DNA of 64,000 nucleotides from assembly GCA_020252485.1 (NCBI GenBank), contig JADCCX010000024.1, positions 62,001 to 126,000 on the forward strand, written 5' to 3'. Shown piece by piece: positions 1 through 8,205 of the stretch. A program made the position numbers and the translations under genes. Each line of letters begins with the position of its first letter. Positions within the stretch are counted from its first letter, which is position 1. Source of the DNA: Methylocystis sp. (GTDB lineage Bacteria > Pseudomonadota > Alphaproteobacteria > Rhizobiales > Beijerinckiaceae). The notes below the pieces were generated by a model that saw nothing but the letters and a program-made list of their open reading frames with translations, was not told the DNA's origin and ran no database searches.

Positions 1-263
1 CCTGGGGCGCTGTCCAGGCCACGGCGGCAGGATCGGCCATGGGTCTCGGCGGCGTCATGCGCGATCTCATCGCGACGCTGGCCGCTGCCGGCAAGCTCGG
101 CCCGGCGTTCAACAGCCCGGCCGTCAGCTATGCCGTCGTCTACCACGTCGAAATCCTGCTGCTGTTCATCGCCCTTGCCGCCATCGGTCCTCTCGTGGGC
201 CAAGCGCGGGACGAAGAGACTGAAACTTCATCCTCATTCGGGCTGACCGCCTTCCCGAACTGA
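1..263 (+). CDS. lhaA: LhaA/PucC-type light-harvesting complex assembly protein, C-terminal fragment
   Basis: The reading frame is open from base 3 to the stop at 261-263, so only about 86 C-terminal residues are present. They include a small-residue-rich segment (GAVQATAAGSAMGLGG) and a final hydrophobic helix around VEILLLFIALAAIGPLVG, as expected for the last membrane helices of the BCH2/PucC/LhaA major-facilitator-like family. In many purple bacteria lhaA lies directly upstream of puhA, and here puhA begins 17 bases after the stop. The assignment rests on this short tail and on context. PucC itself is the alternative. Confidence 0.72.
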   Translation, partial: WGAVQATAAGSAMGLGGVMRDLIATLAAAGKLGPAFNSPAVSYAVVYHVEILLLFIALAAIGPLVGQARDEETETSSSFGLTAFPN

Positions 264-280
264 AAACCACGGAGGACATC

Positions 281-1045
281 ATGGGCGCGAATTTCGATAT
301 CACGCTGATCAGCGTTATTGTTTTTGTCGGCTTCTTCATCGTGCTGGTGCTGTGGCTGCACCGCGAAAGCAAGCTGGAAGGCTATCCGCTCGTGCCCGAT
401 ATCGGCGAGGGCAAGCTTCGGCCGATTGGTTTCCCCGCGCCGCCGCCAGCAAGGACGTTCACGCTCTCCACGGGCGAGAAGGTCACCGTCTCGGGTGGAC
501 GTCCCGATACCCGCGAACTCGCGCTGAAGCCGATGGCCCGCCATCCCGGCACAGCCTACCGGCCAACGGGACACCCCATGGCGGACGGTGTCGGACCTGC
601 CTCCTATGCAGAGCGCGCCGACCGCCCGGACCTCCTCTACGATGGCGGCGTCCGCATCCGCCCGCTGCGCCTCGCGCCGGAATTCCACGTCGCCCACGAT
701 GATCCGAACCCGGTCGGCATGAAGGTCATCGGCGGCAACGGCAAGGAAGCCGGCACGGTGCGCGAAGTCTGGATCGACAGGGCCGAATACGTCATGCGCT
801 ACATTGAAGTGGAAGTCCCGCTTGAGAAGGGTTCGCGCCGGGTGCTGCTGCCCACCAACTTCTCGGTCATCGATGGCGAACGCAGGACCGTGACAGTCCG
901 GTCGATCTTCTCGGAACACTTCGCCACCGTTCCTGCGACCAGGAGCATGGATCAGGTGACCCTCCTCGAGGAGGACAAGATCATGGGCTATTATGGCGGC
1001 GGCACGCTTTACGCCTCCCGCATGCGGCAGGAACCGCTCGCCTGA
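281..1045 (+). CDS. puhA: Photosynthetic reaction centre H subunit
   Basis: The 254-residue protein has the usual length and layout of the H subunit of the type II reaction centre. A short periplasmic N-terminus is followed by one membrane helix (about residues 8-28), the conserved HRESKLEGYPL segment and a large cytoplasmic PRC-barrel domain (about 145-235). The H subunit caps the L/M core and guides proton delivery to the secondary quinone. A good ribosome binding site (cggagg) precedes the ATG. It is the first complete gene of a same-strand run reaching hemA, so co-transcription with the upstream light-harvesting assembly gene is likely. Confidence 0.97.
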   Translation: MGANFDITLISVIVFVGFFIVLVLWLHRESKLEGYPLVPDIGEGKLRPIGFPAPPPARTFTLSTGEKVTVSGGRPDTRELALKPMARHPGTAYRPTGHPMADGVGPASYAERADRPDLLYDGGVRIRPLRLAPEFHVAHDDPNPVGMKVIGGNGKEAGTVREVWIDRAEYVMRYIEVEVPLEKGSRRVLLPTNFSVIDGERRTVTVRSIFSEHFATVPATRSMDQVTLLEEDKIMGYYGGGTLYASRMRQEPLA

Positions 1046-1118
1046 CGTTCAGGAAGATACAAGGGCTGGCCGGAGCACCGGCCAGCCAACTGCAAGAAAT
1101 AAACGGGGGATGACGCAG

Positions 1119-1775
1119 ATGGCTCACGAAGATTTCGATTTCGAACCGATCCGGGGCCTGCCCGCCCATTTGCCGGAAGGCGAAAAGATCATCTGGCAGG
1201 GCGCGCCAAACTTCATCGGGCTCGCCATCCGCGCCTTCCATGTCCGCAAGGTTGCGATTTATTTCGCGGCGCTGATCCTGCTGCGTTTCATCGCCGCTTA
1301 CGTTGGCGGCCAGGACATCTATCCCGCTTTCAACTACGCAATCGGCGTGTTGCCGCTTGCCTTGGCCGCGATCGGCATTCTCAGCCTGATTGCCTGGGGT
1401 TACGCGCGCACCAGCGTCTATACCCTCACCAGCAAGCGCTTCGTCCTGCGCTCGGGCATCGCGATGCCCATCACGCTCAACCTGCCGCTCAGCCATGTCG
1501 ATTCGGTCGCCCTGAGGCTTTTCGGGGACGGCAGCGGAGATATCCCGCTGTCGATCCGCAAAACCGAGCGCGTGGCGGCCCTCGTCGTCTGGCCGCACAT
1601 GCGGCCCTGGACCTGGGGCCATCCCCAGCCGATGCTGCGCAGCGTGCCGGACGCCGGGCATCTCGCCGGTCAGGTCAAGGCGCTGCTGGCGGGCGAACAG
1701 CTCCCCGCCCGTCCGCCCGCCGTGCAGGCTGCCGCTCCCGCGCCGCAGGCCGGGATCAACGCGCTGCACGCCTGA
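1119..1775 (+). CDS. puhB: Photosynthetic complex assembly protein PuhB
   Basis: PuhB helps assemble the reaction centre/LH1 complex. The 218-residue protein opens with the typical EPIRGLPAHLPEGE segment. It has two hydrophobic helices (about 37-57 and 68-92) followed by a PH-like domain beginning near TSKRFVLRSGIAMP. The start at 1119 has gggga eight bases upstream. An in-frame ATG at 1110 overlaps that site and is less likely, and it would add only three residues. The gene lies between puhA and puhC, the order seen in other purple bacteria. Confidence 0.93.
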   Translation: MAHEDFDFEPIRGLPAHLPEGEKIIWQGAPNFIGLAIRAFHVRKVAIYFAALILLRFIAAYVGGQDIYPAFNYAIGVLPLALAAIGILSLIAWGYARTSVYTLTSKRFVLRSGIAMPITLNLPLSHVDSVALRLFGDGSGDIPLSIRKTERVAALVVWPHMRPWTWGHPQPMLRSVPDAGHLAGQVKALLAGEQLPARPPAVQAAAPAPQAGINALHA

Positions 1776-1811
1776 TTCTGCGGCAATCGACTGAACATAC
1801 GGGGGAAAATC

Positions 1812-2300
1812 ATGTCTGACATCTGGTCACAAGCCCATCCCGCCCGGCGTCCGGCGGAGAGGCCGGTGCTGGGCCGCCGGCCGCTCACCCTCGCGGTTGG
1901 CCTCGTGCTCATCGCGGCGGCGCTCACCGTTTTCGCCCGCTTCACCGGCATCGGCGTCTACAAGCTGCCCGATTCGCCGATTGTCCAGAGCATGGAGCTC
2001 ATCATGCACGGGCGCCCGGATGGGGCAGTGGAAGTACGGAATGCGGCCACCGGAAATTTGGTGCAGACTTACTCCCTGAAGGAAGGCGGAGGTTTCTTTC
2101 TGACCATTCTGAAAGGGATGGAATTTGAGAGAAATCTCCAAAAGATAGCGCTCGATATCAACTACACCCTCGCGCGCCATCAGGACGGCCGTCTCATCCT
2201 TCACGATCCGGCGACGGGGCGCCGGCAGACGGTTGATACTTTCGGAACGGTCAATACCGCCGTTTTCGCCAATCTGCTTTCCAAGGGGGAGAAGCAATGA
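1812..2300 (+). CDS. puhC: Photosynthetic complex assembly protein PuhC
   Basis: The 162-residue protein has one N-terminal membrane anchor (about residues 24-44) and a periplasmic domain containing the LKEGGGFFLTILKGMEFER region characteristic of PuhC. In Rhodobacter this protein supports assembly and reorganisation of the reaction centre-LH1 complex. The start follows a gggggaaa stretch. Its stop overlaps the next start (ATGA at 2297-2300), which suggests translational coupling to the small cyclase-associated gene. Confidence 0.92.
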   Translation: MSDIWSQAHPARRPAERPVLGRRPLTLAVGLVLIAAALTVFARFTGIGVYKLPDSPIVQSMELIMHGRPDGAVEVRNAATGNLVQTYSLKEGGGFFLTILKGMEFERNLQKIALDINYTLARHQDGRLILHDPATGRRQTVDTFGTVNTAVFANLLSKGEKQ

Positions 2301-2626
2301 TCGGACTCATCTTCGGCGCCAGGCAAACCTTCGAGGTTCCCTGCACTGTCGAACTTCAGAATACGGCCGAATTCATGCAGGCCAATGTCAGCCTCGAGGG
2401 GATCGAGGTCGAAACCGGCGACACCGTGCTCGTCCACGATGCGCCCACATCCGTGCCCTTCGGCGAGCACCGGTTCTTCCAGCGGACAGCGACCGTGACG
2501 CGCGCAAACGCCATGGACCGCTTCCTGACCAAGATCAGCGCCTATCTGGAGCTGACCGAATTGTACGAGACAGGCTTTGACGCCGATATGTTCGGGGGAA
2601 CACCAGCAGCACGGAGGGGAACATGA
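2297..2626 (+). CDS. bciE: Small protein upstream of acsF, probable aerobic cyclase subunit BciE
   Basis: The protein has 109 residues, no signal peptide and no membrane helix. It overlaps both neighbours by ATGA junctions (with puhC at 2297-2300 and acsF at 2623-2626), so its production is probably tied to that of AcsF. In alphaproteobacteria the oxygen-dependent cyclase needs a small extra subunit, BciE, encoded next to acsF in the puh operon. Position, size and coupling match. I identify it mainly from context rather than from a motif I can point to. The fallback is a conserved puh-operon protein of unknown role. Confidence 0.72.
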   Translation: MIGLIFGARQTFEVPCTVELQNTAEFMQANVSLEGIEVETGDTVLVHDAPTSVPFGEHRFFQRTATVTRANAMDRFLTKISAYLELTELYETGFDADMFGGTPAARRGT

Positions 2627-3693
2627 TACCGCAGGAAGGTGGGGCGCAGCCCGTCTACAACACCATCGACATGGCGGCGAAGGAGACGATCCTCTCGCCG
2701 CGCTTCTACACCACTGACTACGAGGCGATGGACAAGATCGATGTGAGCCTCGTCCGCCGCGAATGGGATGGCCTGATGGCCGAGATGCGGGCCGATCCCA
2801 ACCGCTACCATTTCAAGAAGACGCCTGAATTCGATGAAATGGACCTAGACAAGCTCGATCCCGAGCTGCGCCAGGAGTTCGTCGACTTTCTCGTCAGTTC
2901 GCTGACCGCCGAGTTCTCGGGCTGCATCCTCTATTCCGAGATCAAGAAACGGATGAAGAACCCCGACATGCAGGAGCTCTTCGCCTTCATGGCGCGCGAT
3001 GAATCGCGCCATGCCGGCTTCATCAACGAGACGCTCAAGGCCTTCGGCATCGGCGTGGACCTGAGCTTCCTCACCAAGGTGAAGCAATATACCTATTTCA
3101 AGCCGAAATTCATCATGTACGCGACCTATCTGTCGGAGAAGATCGGCTACGCCCGCTACATCACGATCTACCGGCTGCTGGAGAAGAACCCGGACCGCCG
3201 CTTCCACCCGATCTTCAAGTGGTTCGAGAACTGGTGCAACGACGAGTTCCGGCATGGCGAGGCCTTTGCCTTGTTGATGCGCTCGGACCCCAAGCTGACC
3301 ACCGGTGTCAACAAGTACTGGATCCGCTTCTTCCTGCTCGCGGTCTATGCCACGATGTATGTGCGTGACCATATGCGGCCGGCCTTCCATCAGGCTCTCG
3401 GCGTCGACATCAAAGACTACGATTTCCGGGTGTTCAGGATCACCTCGGACATTGCGCGTCAGGTCTTCCCGGTGGAGATCGACATCGACAATCCCGCCTT
3501 CGCGGAAGGGCTCGAGCGGCTCCGCCTGATCGTCGAGGCAACGGAGGCTGCGAAGCAGCAGGGCGGCGTCATGGGTTCGCTGAACCGGCTGCGCCTGGGC
3601 GCGGCCGGCGCCACGGCCTTCCTCAGGCTCTATTTCCTGCCCGTGAAGCAGAACGCGGTTCCGCAGGATATCCGGCTCAATCCGGCCTGGTGA
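2623..3693 (+). CDS. acsF: Magnesium-protoporphyrin IX monomethyl ester oxidative cyclase, aerobic
   Basis: This diiron enzyme closes the isocyclic E ring of bacteriochlorophyll using oxygen. The 356-residue protein shows the ferritin-like iron ligand motifs, with Glu97 in TAEFSG, E127-x-x-H130 in DESRH and E208-x-x-H211 in DEFRH. Length and motif spacing are normal. Its presence shows an oxygen-dependent route to the pigment. The anaerobic cyclase bchE is not in this window. It sits in the puh operon between the putative bciE and puhE. Confidence 0.97.
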   Translation: MIPQEGGAQPVYNTIDMAAKETILSPRFYTTDYEAMDKIDVSLVRREWDGLMAEMRADPNRYHFKKTPEFDEMDLDKLDPELRQEFVDFLVSSLTAEFSGCILYSEIKKRMKNPDMQELFAFMARDESRHAGFINETLKAFGIGVDLSFLTKVKQYTYFKPKFIMYATYLSEKIGYARYITIYRLLEKNPDRRFHPIFKWFENWCNDEFRHGEAFALLMRSDPKLTTGVNKYWIRFFLLAVYATMYVRDHMRPAFHQALGVDIKDYDFRVFRITSDIARQVFPVEIDIDNPAFAEGLERLRLIVEATEAAKQQGGVMGSLNRLRLGAAGATAFLRLYFLPVKQNAVPQDIRLNPAW

Positions 3694-3708
3694 CGTGACG
3701 ATGGCCCG

Positions 3709-3732
3709 GGGCGGCCAGCCAATCGGCCGCCC
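3709..3732. other. Intercistronic hairpin between acsF and puhE
   Basis: A perfect 8-bp stem, GGGCGGCC at 3709-3716 and GGCCGCCC at 3725-3732, encloses an 8-base loop in the gap between acsF and puhE. No run of T follows, so it is not a standard terminator. It may protect the 3' end of the upstream message or reduce read-through. The function is inferred; only the inverted repeat is seen. Confidence 0.5.
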
Positions 3733-3768
3733 TGGGACCGCTCATCGCAAAGGAGGATGAGACAGCAG

Positions 3769-4599
3769 ATGGATATCGGACTGCCCTTCCTCTTTGCGAT
3801 CTTCCTGTGGTGGTTCAGCACGGGCGCAATCCTTTATCTGGATGGGCTGAACCGGGCGACGTTCCGCTACAGCTTCGGCGCAACGAGCCTTCTTGCTGCG
3901 GCGGCGCTTGCTATCCTCTGGTGGACGCGCGACGCGACAGAGGTTTCCTCCGCCTATATCGCCTTCACCGCCGCTGTGGTGATCTGGGGATGGAATGAGA
4001 TGGCCTTCCTGATGGGCTATCTCACCGGCACCAGGCGCATTCCGGCCAGCGAGCGCAGCCAGGGCTTCAAGCGGTTCCGCGAGGCGACCGGCACCATCAT
4101 CATCCATGAAATCGCCATCCTGATCTCGGCGGCAGCCATCGCTTTGGCGACATGGGGCAGCGCCAACATGGTCGGCATCTGGACCTTTCTGACCCTGTGG
4201 GTGATGCGGCTGAGCACCAAGATCAACATCTTCCTCGGCGCGCCGAACATCACGGATGAGTTTCTGCCGGCCAATCTCGCCTATCTCAGCAGCTATTTCC
4301 GGCGCCGCCCGATGAACGGATTTTTTCCCTTCGCGGTAACGCTCAGCACCCTGGCCGCAGCGTGGCTCGCGCATCAGCTTTTCCTCGGCCAGGGAACCTC
4401 CTTCCAGGTGACATCCTACAGCCTTCTGGCCTGCCTTATGGCGCTGGGGGTTCTTGAGCATTGGCTGCTCTATGTGCCCTTGCCCACTGGGCGCCTGTGG
4501 TCATGGAGCCTGAAGGACCGGCCTGGATTGTCCGGCCCCGTGACCGCCACCGCAGCGTCCAGTGAAAGCCCGTCCGGGGGCATGAAGGCCGGCCGCTGA
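3769..4599 (+). CDS. puhE: Putative photosynthetic complex assembly protein PuhE (DUF3623)
   Basis: The protein has 276 residues and several hydrophobic helices, starting with [19 protein letters not shown]. It matches the PuhE family, which affects reaction centre and bacteriochlorophyll levels. The start at 3769 is preferred because the ATG at 3757 directly abuts the aaggagg site with no spacing. The chosen start is 12 bases from that site, which is rather long. The 3' end overlaps the far-upstream in-frame ATG of the hemA frame. Confidence 0.88.
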   Translation: MDIGLPFLFAIFLWWFSTGAILYLDGLNRATFRYSFGATSLLAAAALAILWWTRDATEVSSAYIAFTAAVVIWGWNEMAFLMGYLTGTRRIPASERSQGFKRFREATGTIIIHEIAILISAAAIALATWGSANMVGIWTFLTLWVMRLSTKINIFLGAPNITDEFLPANLAYLSSYFRRRPMNGFFPFAVTLSTLAAAWLAHQLFLGQGTSFQVTSYSLLACLMALGVLEHWLLYVPLPTGRLWSWSLKDRPGLSGPVTATAASSESPSGGMKAGR

Positions 4600-4631
4600 T
4601 GCAAACTCGATTTCGAGGAGGAGTACCGCCC

Positions 4632-6029
4632 ATGACAACAGACCTGCATATCGCGCATGAGGTCGATGCATCGGCTGCCGCCACCGACGCCCCTGCGGCA
4701 AGATTGCCCTTGCCAGCGGCATCCGGCGGGCCGAAAGGGCTGCGCAAGGCCCGGGCGCATCTCGAACGCCTGGAACGGATCAAGCCCGGCAGCAAGCCGC
4801 AGGCCGTGAACGGGACGATGGACTACGAAAGCTATTTCAAGTCTGAGCTGGACCGTCTGCGCAGCGAAGGGCGTTACCGGGTTTTCGCCAATCTGGAGCG
4901 CGACCGCGGCAATTATCCCCATGCGACCTGGCGCGATGGCGGCACACAGCGCAAGGTGACGGTCTGGTGCTCCAACGATTATCTCGGCATGGGCCAGCAT
5001 CCGGATGTGCTGACGGCCATGCATGAAGCGCTGGACCGCTGCGGCGCGGGTGCGGGCGGCACGCGCAATATCGCGGGCACCAACCATTATCACGTGCTGC
5101 TCGAGCAGGAGCTGGCCGATCTGCACCAGAAGGAAGCTGCGCTGCTGTTTACCTCCGGCTATGTCTCCAACTGGGCCTCGCTCGGCACCCTGGCGTCGCA
5201 GATGCCCGGCTGCGTCGTGCTGTCGGATGCCGGCAACCATGCCTCGATGATCGAGGGCATCCGTCACAGCCGGGCGGCGCGCATCATCTTCAAGCACAAC
5301 GACCCCGAGGATCTGAACCGCCATCTCGCCAGCCTCGATCCGGCCCTGCCCAAGCTCGTGGCGTTCGAATCGGTCTATTCGATGGATGGCGACATTGCTC
5401 CCATCGCGGAACTTTGCGATGTCGCCGATGCCCATGGCGCGATGACCTATCTCGACGAGGTCCATGCGGTTGGCCTTTATGGTCCGCGAGGCGGCGGCAT
5501 TGCCGAACGCGACGGCCTCAGCCACCGTCTGACGATCATCGAAGGAACGCTGGGCAAGGCCTTCGGCGTGGTGGGCGGCTATATCACCGGCTCGGCGGCG
5601 GTCATCGATTTCGTCCGCAGCTTCTCATCGGGCTTCATCTTCACCACCGCTTTGCCCCCGTCCGTGGCGGCGGGCGCGGCCGCCAGCATCAAGCATCTCA
5701 AGGCCAGCCAGACCGAGCGCGAGCGCCATCAGGCCAATGTCGCGTCGGTCCGTTCGATGCTTCAGGCCAAGGGCATTCCGCTCATGGATAATCCCAGCCA
5801 TATCGTGCCGGTGATGGTGCGCGATCCGGTGATCTGCAAGCGGATCAGCGACCGGCTGCTGGCCGAGCATGGCGTCTATGTGCAGCCGATCAATTATCCG
5901 ACGGTGGCGAAGGGCACGGAGCGCCTGCGGATCACGCCCGCTCCTTATCATACCGAAATCGACATCGCCCATCTGGTGCGGTCGCTCGATGCGGTCTGGA
6001 CCGACGAGGGTCTGCCCCGCGAGATGTGA
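4632..6029 (+). CDS. hemA: 5-aminolevulinate synthase
   Basis: This pyridoxal-phosphate enzyme condenses glycine and succinyl-CoA in the first step of tetrapyrrole synthesis (C4 pathway). Visible motifs are [42 protein letters not shown] and TLGKAFG, whose lysine binds the cofactor. The start at 4632 has a strong ggaggag site 8-9 bases upstream and gives 465 residues. The canonical family start MDYESYF is at 4818, which would give 403 residues and place the lysine at residue 247, as in Rhodobacter. The 62-residue extension is therefore unusual. The gene closes the puh operon. Confidence 0.96.
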   Translation: MTTDLHIAHEVDASAAATDAPAARLPLPAASGGPKGLRKARAHLERLERIKPGSKPQAVNGTMDYESYFKSELDRLRSEGRYRVFANLERDRGNYPHATWRDGGTQRKVTVWCSNDYLGMGQHPDVLTAMHEALDRCGAGAGGTRNIAGTNHYHVLLEQELADLHQKEAALLFTSGYVSNWASLGTLASQMPGCVVLSDAGNHASMIEGIRHSRAARIIFKHNDPEDLNRHLASLDPALPKLVAFESVYSMDGDIAPIAELCDVADAHGAMTYLDEVHAVGLYGPRGGGIAERDGLSHRLTIIEGTLGKAFGVVGGYITGSAAVIDFVRSFSSGFIFTTALPPSVAAGAAASIKHLKASQTERERHQANVASVRSMLQAKGIPLMDNPSHIVPVMVRDPVICKRISDRLLAEHGVYVQPINYPTVAKGTERLRITPAPYHTEIDIAHLVRSLDAVWTDEGLPREM

Positions 6030-6060
6030 AGTAAGCCTGCCTCAGCGCCAAAGGGCCCTG

Positions 6061-6603
6061 CTATTTGGGCGCCCGTTTGGCGAGGATGCGCTGCAAGGTC
6101 CGCCGGTGCATGTTCAGGCGCCGGGCCGTTTCTGAAACATTGCGCTCGCACAGCTCGTAAACGCGCTGGATATGCTCCCAGCGCACCCTGTCCGCCGACA
6201 TCGGATTGTCCGGCACTTCCGGTTTCGAGCCTGGAACCGCGCGCAAGGCCGCATCGATCTCGTCGGCATCTGCTGGCTTCGCCAGATAATCGAAGGCCCC
6301 CATCTTCACCGCCGTCACGGCGGTGGCGATATTGCCGTAGCCCGTGAGCACGATGCCGCGCGCATCGGGGCGGATGCGCTTCAGTTCGGAGATCACGTCG
6401 AGCCCGTTGCCATCCAGCAGCCGCATGTCGATCACGGCGAAGGCGGGCGGCTTCTGCGCCACGGCGGAAAGACCGGCCGAAACGCTCTCGCACGGCGTGA
6501 CGTTGTAGCCGCGGGCTTCCATCGCCCGCGCCAGGCGTGCGAGAAAGGCCTTGTCGTCATCGACAATCAGGAGCGAGCGGTCGGTTTCTGCGATTTCTGT
6601 CAT
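6061..6603 (-). CDS. regA: Redox response regulator RegA/PrrA/ActR family
   Basis: The 180-residue protein has a receiver domain (VDDD at 14-17, phospho-acceptor Asp59 in AVIDMRL, Lys in LAKPADADEID), a short proline-containing linker and a Fis-type helix-turn-helix (about 140-176, SETARRLNMHRRTLQRIL). This is the RegA/PrrA architecture. These regulators control photosynthesis, respiration and carbon or nitrogen fixation genes in response to redox state. It lies 14 bases downstream of regB and converges on hemA, a common target of the family. Confidence 0.95.
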   Translation of the reverse strand: MTEIAETDRSLLIVDDDKAFLARLARAMEARGYNVTPCESVSAGLSAVAQKPPAFAVIDMRLLDGNGLDVISELKRIRPDARGIVLTGYGNIATAVTAVKMGAFDYLAKPADADEIDAALRAVPGSKPEVPDNPMSADRVRWEHIQRVYELCERNVSETARRLNMHRRTLQRILAKRAPK

Positions 6604-6617
6604 TTGAAACGTTTACG

Positions 6618-7982
6618 TCAGGGGAACGCGACTGGATGCCCCATGGTTGATCCGTCCGCCGGCGACGCTGCGTTGGGCGTGCCGCGGTGTTCGAAGACGG
6701 ACCGCTTCCAGGTCATCCTCACAGTCGCGCCGCGCAAGGCATCACTCCGGTTACCGGCCTCGAATTGGGCGCCGCCTCGCTCAAGCAATGTCTTGGCGAT
6801 GAAAAGGCCGAGACCCAGCCCGCCGGAAGGGCTGCTGGAGGGCGGGTCCAGCCGACGGGTAGTAACATAGGGCTCGCCCAGCCGCTTCAAGACCTCCACG
6901 GCGAAGCCTGGCCCGTCGTCGGCGATGGTGATCGAGACGCTCTCATCGGTCCAGGCGGCGGAGATGCTGACCGTCGTGGTCGCGAAATCGACCGCGTTGT
7001 CGATGAGGTTCTCCAGTCCGTAGATCAGGCCTGCGCTGCGCAGGAGCACCGGCTCCGGCTGCGCGCCTTCCGCCTCCATGACGATCCTGACGCCGAATGG
7101 GCGCTGCGGCGCCGAGACTTCCTCGAGCAGCTGGCGGATCCCGATGGCGTTCATCGGGCCCTCACGCTCGGTGCCAAGCGTGGCGATCTTCGCCAGGATC
7201 TGCCGGCATCGGTTGGTCTGCTCGGCGAGGAGCACGATATCCTCCTTGTGCGGACTGTCGGCGCCGATCGCCTTGTCCAGCTCGCGCACCACGAGCGCGA
7301 TCGTCGCCAGGGGGGTCCCGAGCTCATGGGCGGCCGCCGCGGCCAGTCCATCGAGCTGCGAGAGATGCTGCTCGCGGGCGAGGACCAGTTCCGTAGCCGT
7401 CAGGGCATGGCCGAGCTGACGCGCCTCCTCCGCCACGCGCCAGGCGTAGATGCCGATGAAGATCAGCCCCAGCAGCAGCGAGAGCCAGACGCCGCCGACA
7501 TAGAGCCGCGGCAGCCGGATCGATTCGTTCGTGAGCCACGGCAGCGGCTGGTGCCAGAGCGCGAGGATCGTGATCGCCACGGTCGCAAGGGCCCCCAGCA
7601 TCATGGTGCGCGCGGGCGGCAGCGCGGTCGCGGAGATCATGACCGGCGCGAGAAAAAGGATCGAGAAGGGGTTCTCGAGCCCCCCGGTGAGATAGAGCAG
7701 CGCCGCCAGCTGCACGACGTCATAGGCAAGCAGCGCCGCCGCCGGCCCATCCTCCATGCGATAGGTGCGCGGATAGCGCAGCTGAAGCGCCACATTGAGC
7801 AGGGCCGAGACCGCGATGATGGCGAGGGCGGTGACGATCGGCATCCGGAAGCCGAAGCCGAAATGCACCACCAGAATCGCCAGCAGCTGACCGGCGACCG
7901 CGAGCCAGCGCAGCTTGACGAGCGTATCGAGCCGCAAGAGTTGCGGGGCGCCGACCCGGTGGAGCAGAACGTGATCAACCAT
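6618..7982 (-). CDS. regB: Redox-sensing histidine kinase RegB/PrrB family
   Basis: The 454-residue membrane kinase has six hydrophobic helices in its first 185 residues. The GGLENPF segment at 100-106 matches the quinone-sensing loop of RegB. The H-box His219 lies in AAHELGTPLA, and Cys259 in TNRCRQIL corresponds to the redox-active cysteine of the family. An ATP-binding domain follows (DNAVDFA, DDGPGF, GLGLGLFIA). It is transcribed with regA. No senC/prrC copper-chaperone gene lies beside the pair, unlike in Rhodobacter. Confidence 0.95.
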   Translation of the reverse strand: MVDHVLLHRVGAPQLLRLDTLVKLRWLAVAGQLLAILVVHFGFGFRMPIVTALAIIAVSALLNVALQLRYPRTYRMEDGPAAALLAYDVVQLAALLYLTGGLENPFSILFLAPVMISATALPPARTMMLGALATVAITILALWHQPLPWLTNESIRLPRLYVGGVWLSLLLGLIFIGIYAWRVAEEARQLGHALTATELVLAREQHLSQLDGLAAAAAHELGTPLATIALVVRELDKAIGADSPHKEDIVLLAEQTNRCRQILAKIATLGTEREGPMNAIGIRQLLEEVSAPQRPFGVRIVMEAEGAQPEPVLLRSAGLIYGLENLIDNAVDFATTTVSISAAWTDESVSITIADDGPGFAVEVLKRLGEPYVTTRRLDPPSSSPSGGLGLGLFIAKTLLERGGAQFEAGNRSDALRGATVRMTWKRSVFEHRGTPNAASPADGSTMGHPVAFP

Positions 7983-8205
7983 GCGCTGACTGAGGGCTAA
8001 GACTTACAAGTGAACAGGCAACTGATGAGATCACGGCCTAGCCTGTGACGCCCGCCGCCTGCAAGGGCTCCGCAGGAGGCTCAATGTCAAGGACATCTGA
8101 GCAAAACCGCGCAAAATGGCGCAGAAGCGCTCCAAACTGAAACGCTTCATCAACCGTTTCCGGCGAAAGTGATTTGAGCGTCGAGTAGCGTACGGAAACT
8201 TTCCG

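Noticed and set aside
4599-4631. ATG at 4599 as the hemA start overlapping the puhE stop
   Set aside because: It has no ribosome site at a proper distance and would add 11 more unconserved residues, while 4632 has a strong ggaggag.
8193-8205. Palindrome CGGAAACTTTCCG directly before the cheA ATG
   Set aside because: Its one-base centre cannot form an RNA hairpin, it overlaps the ribosome site, and there is no second copy to support an operator.
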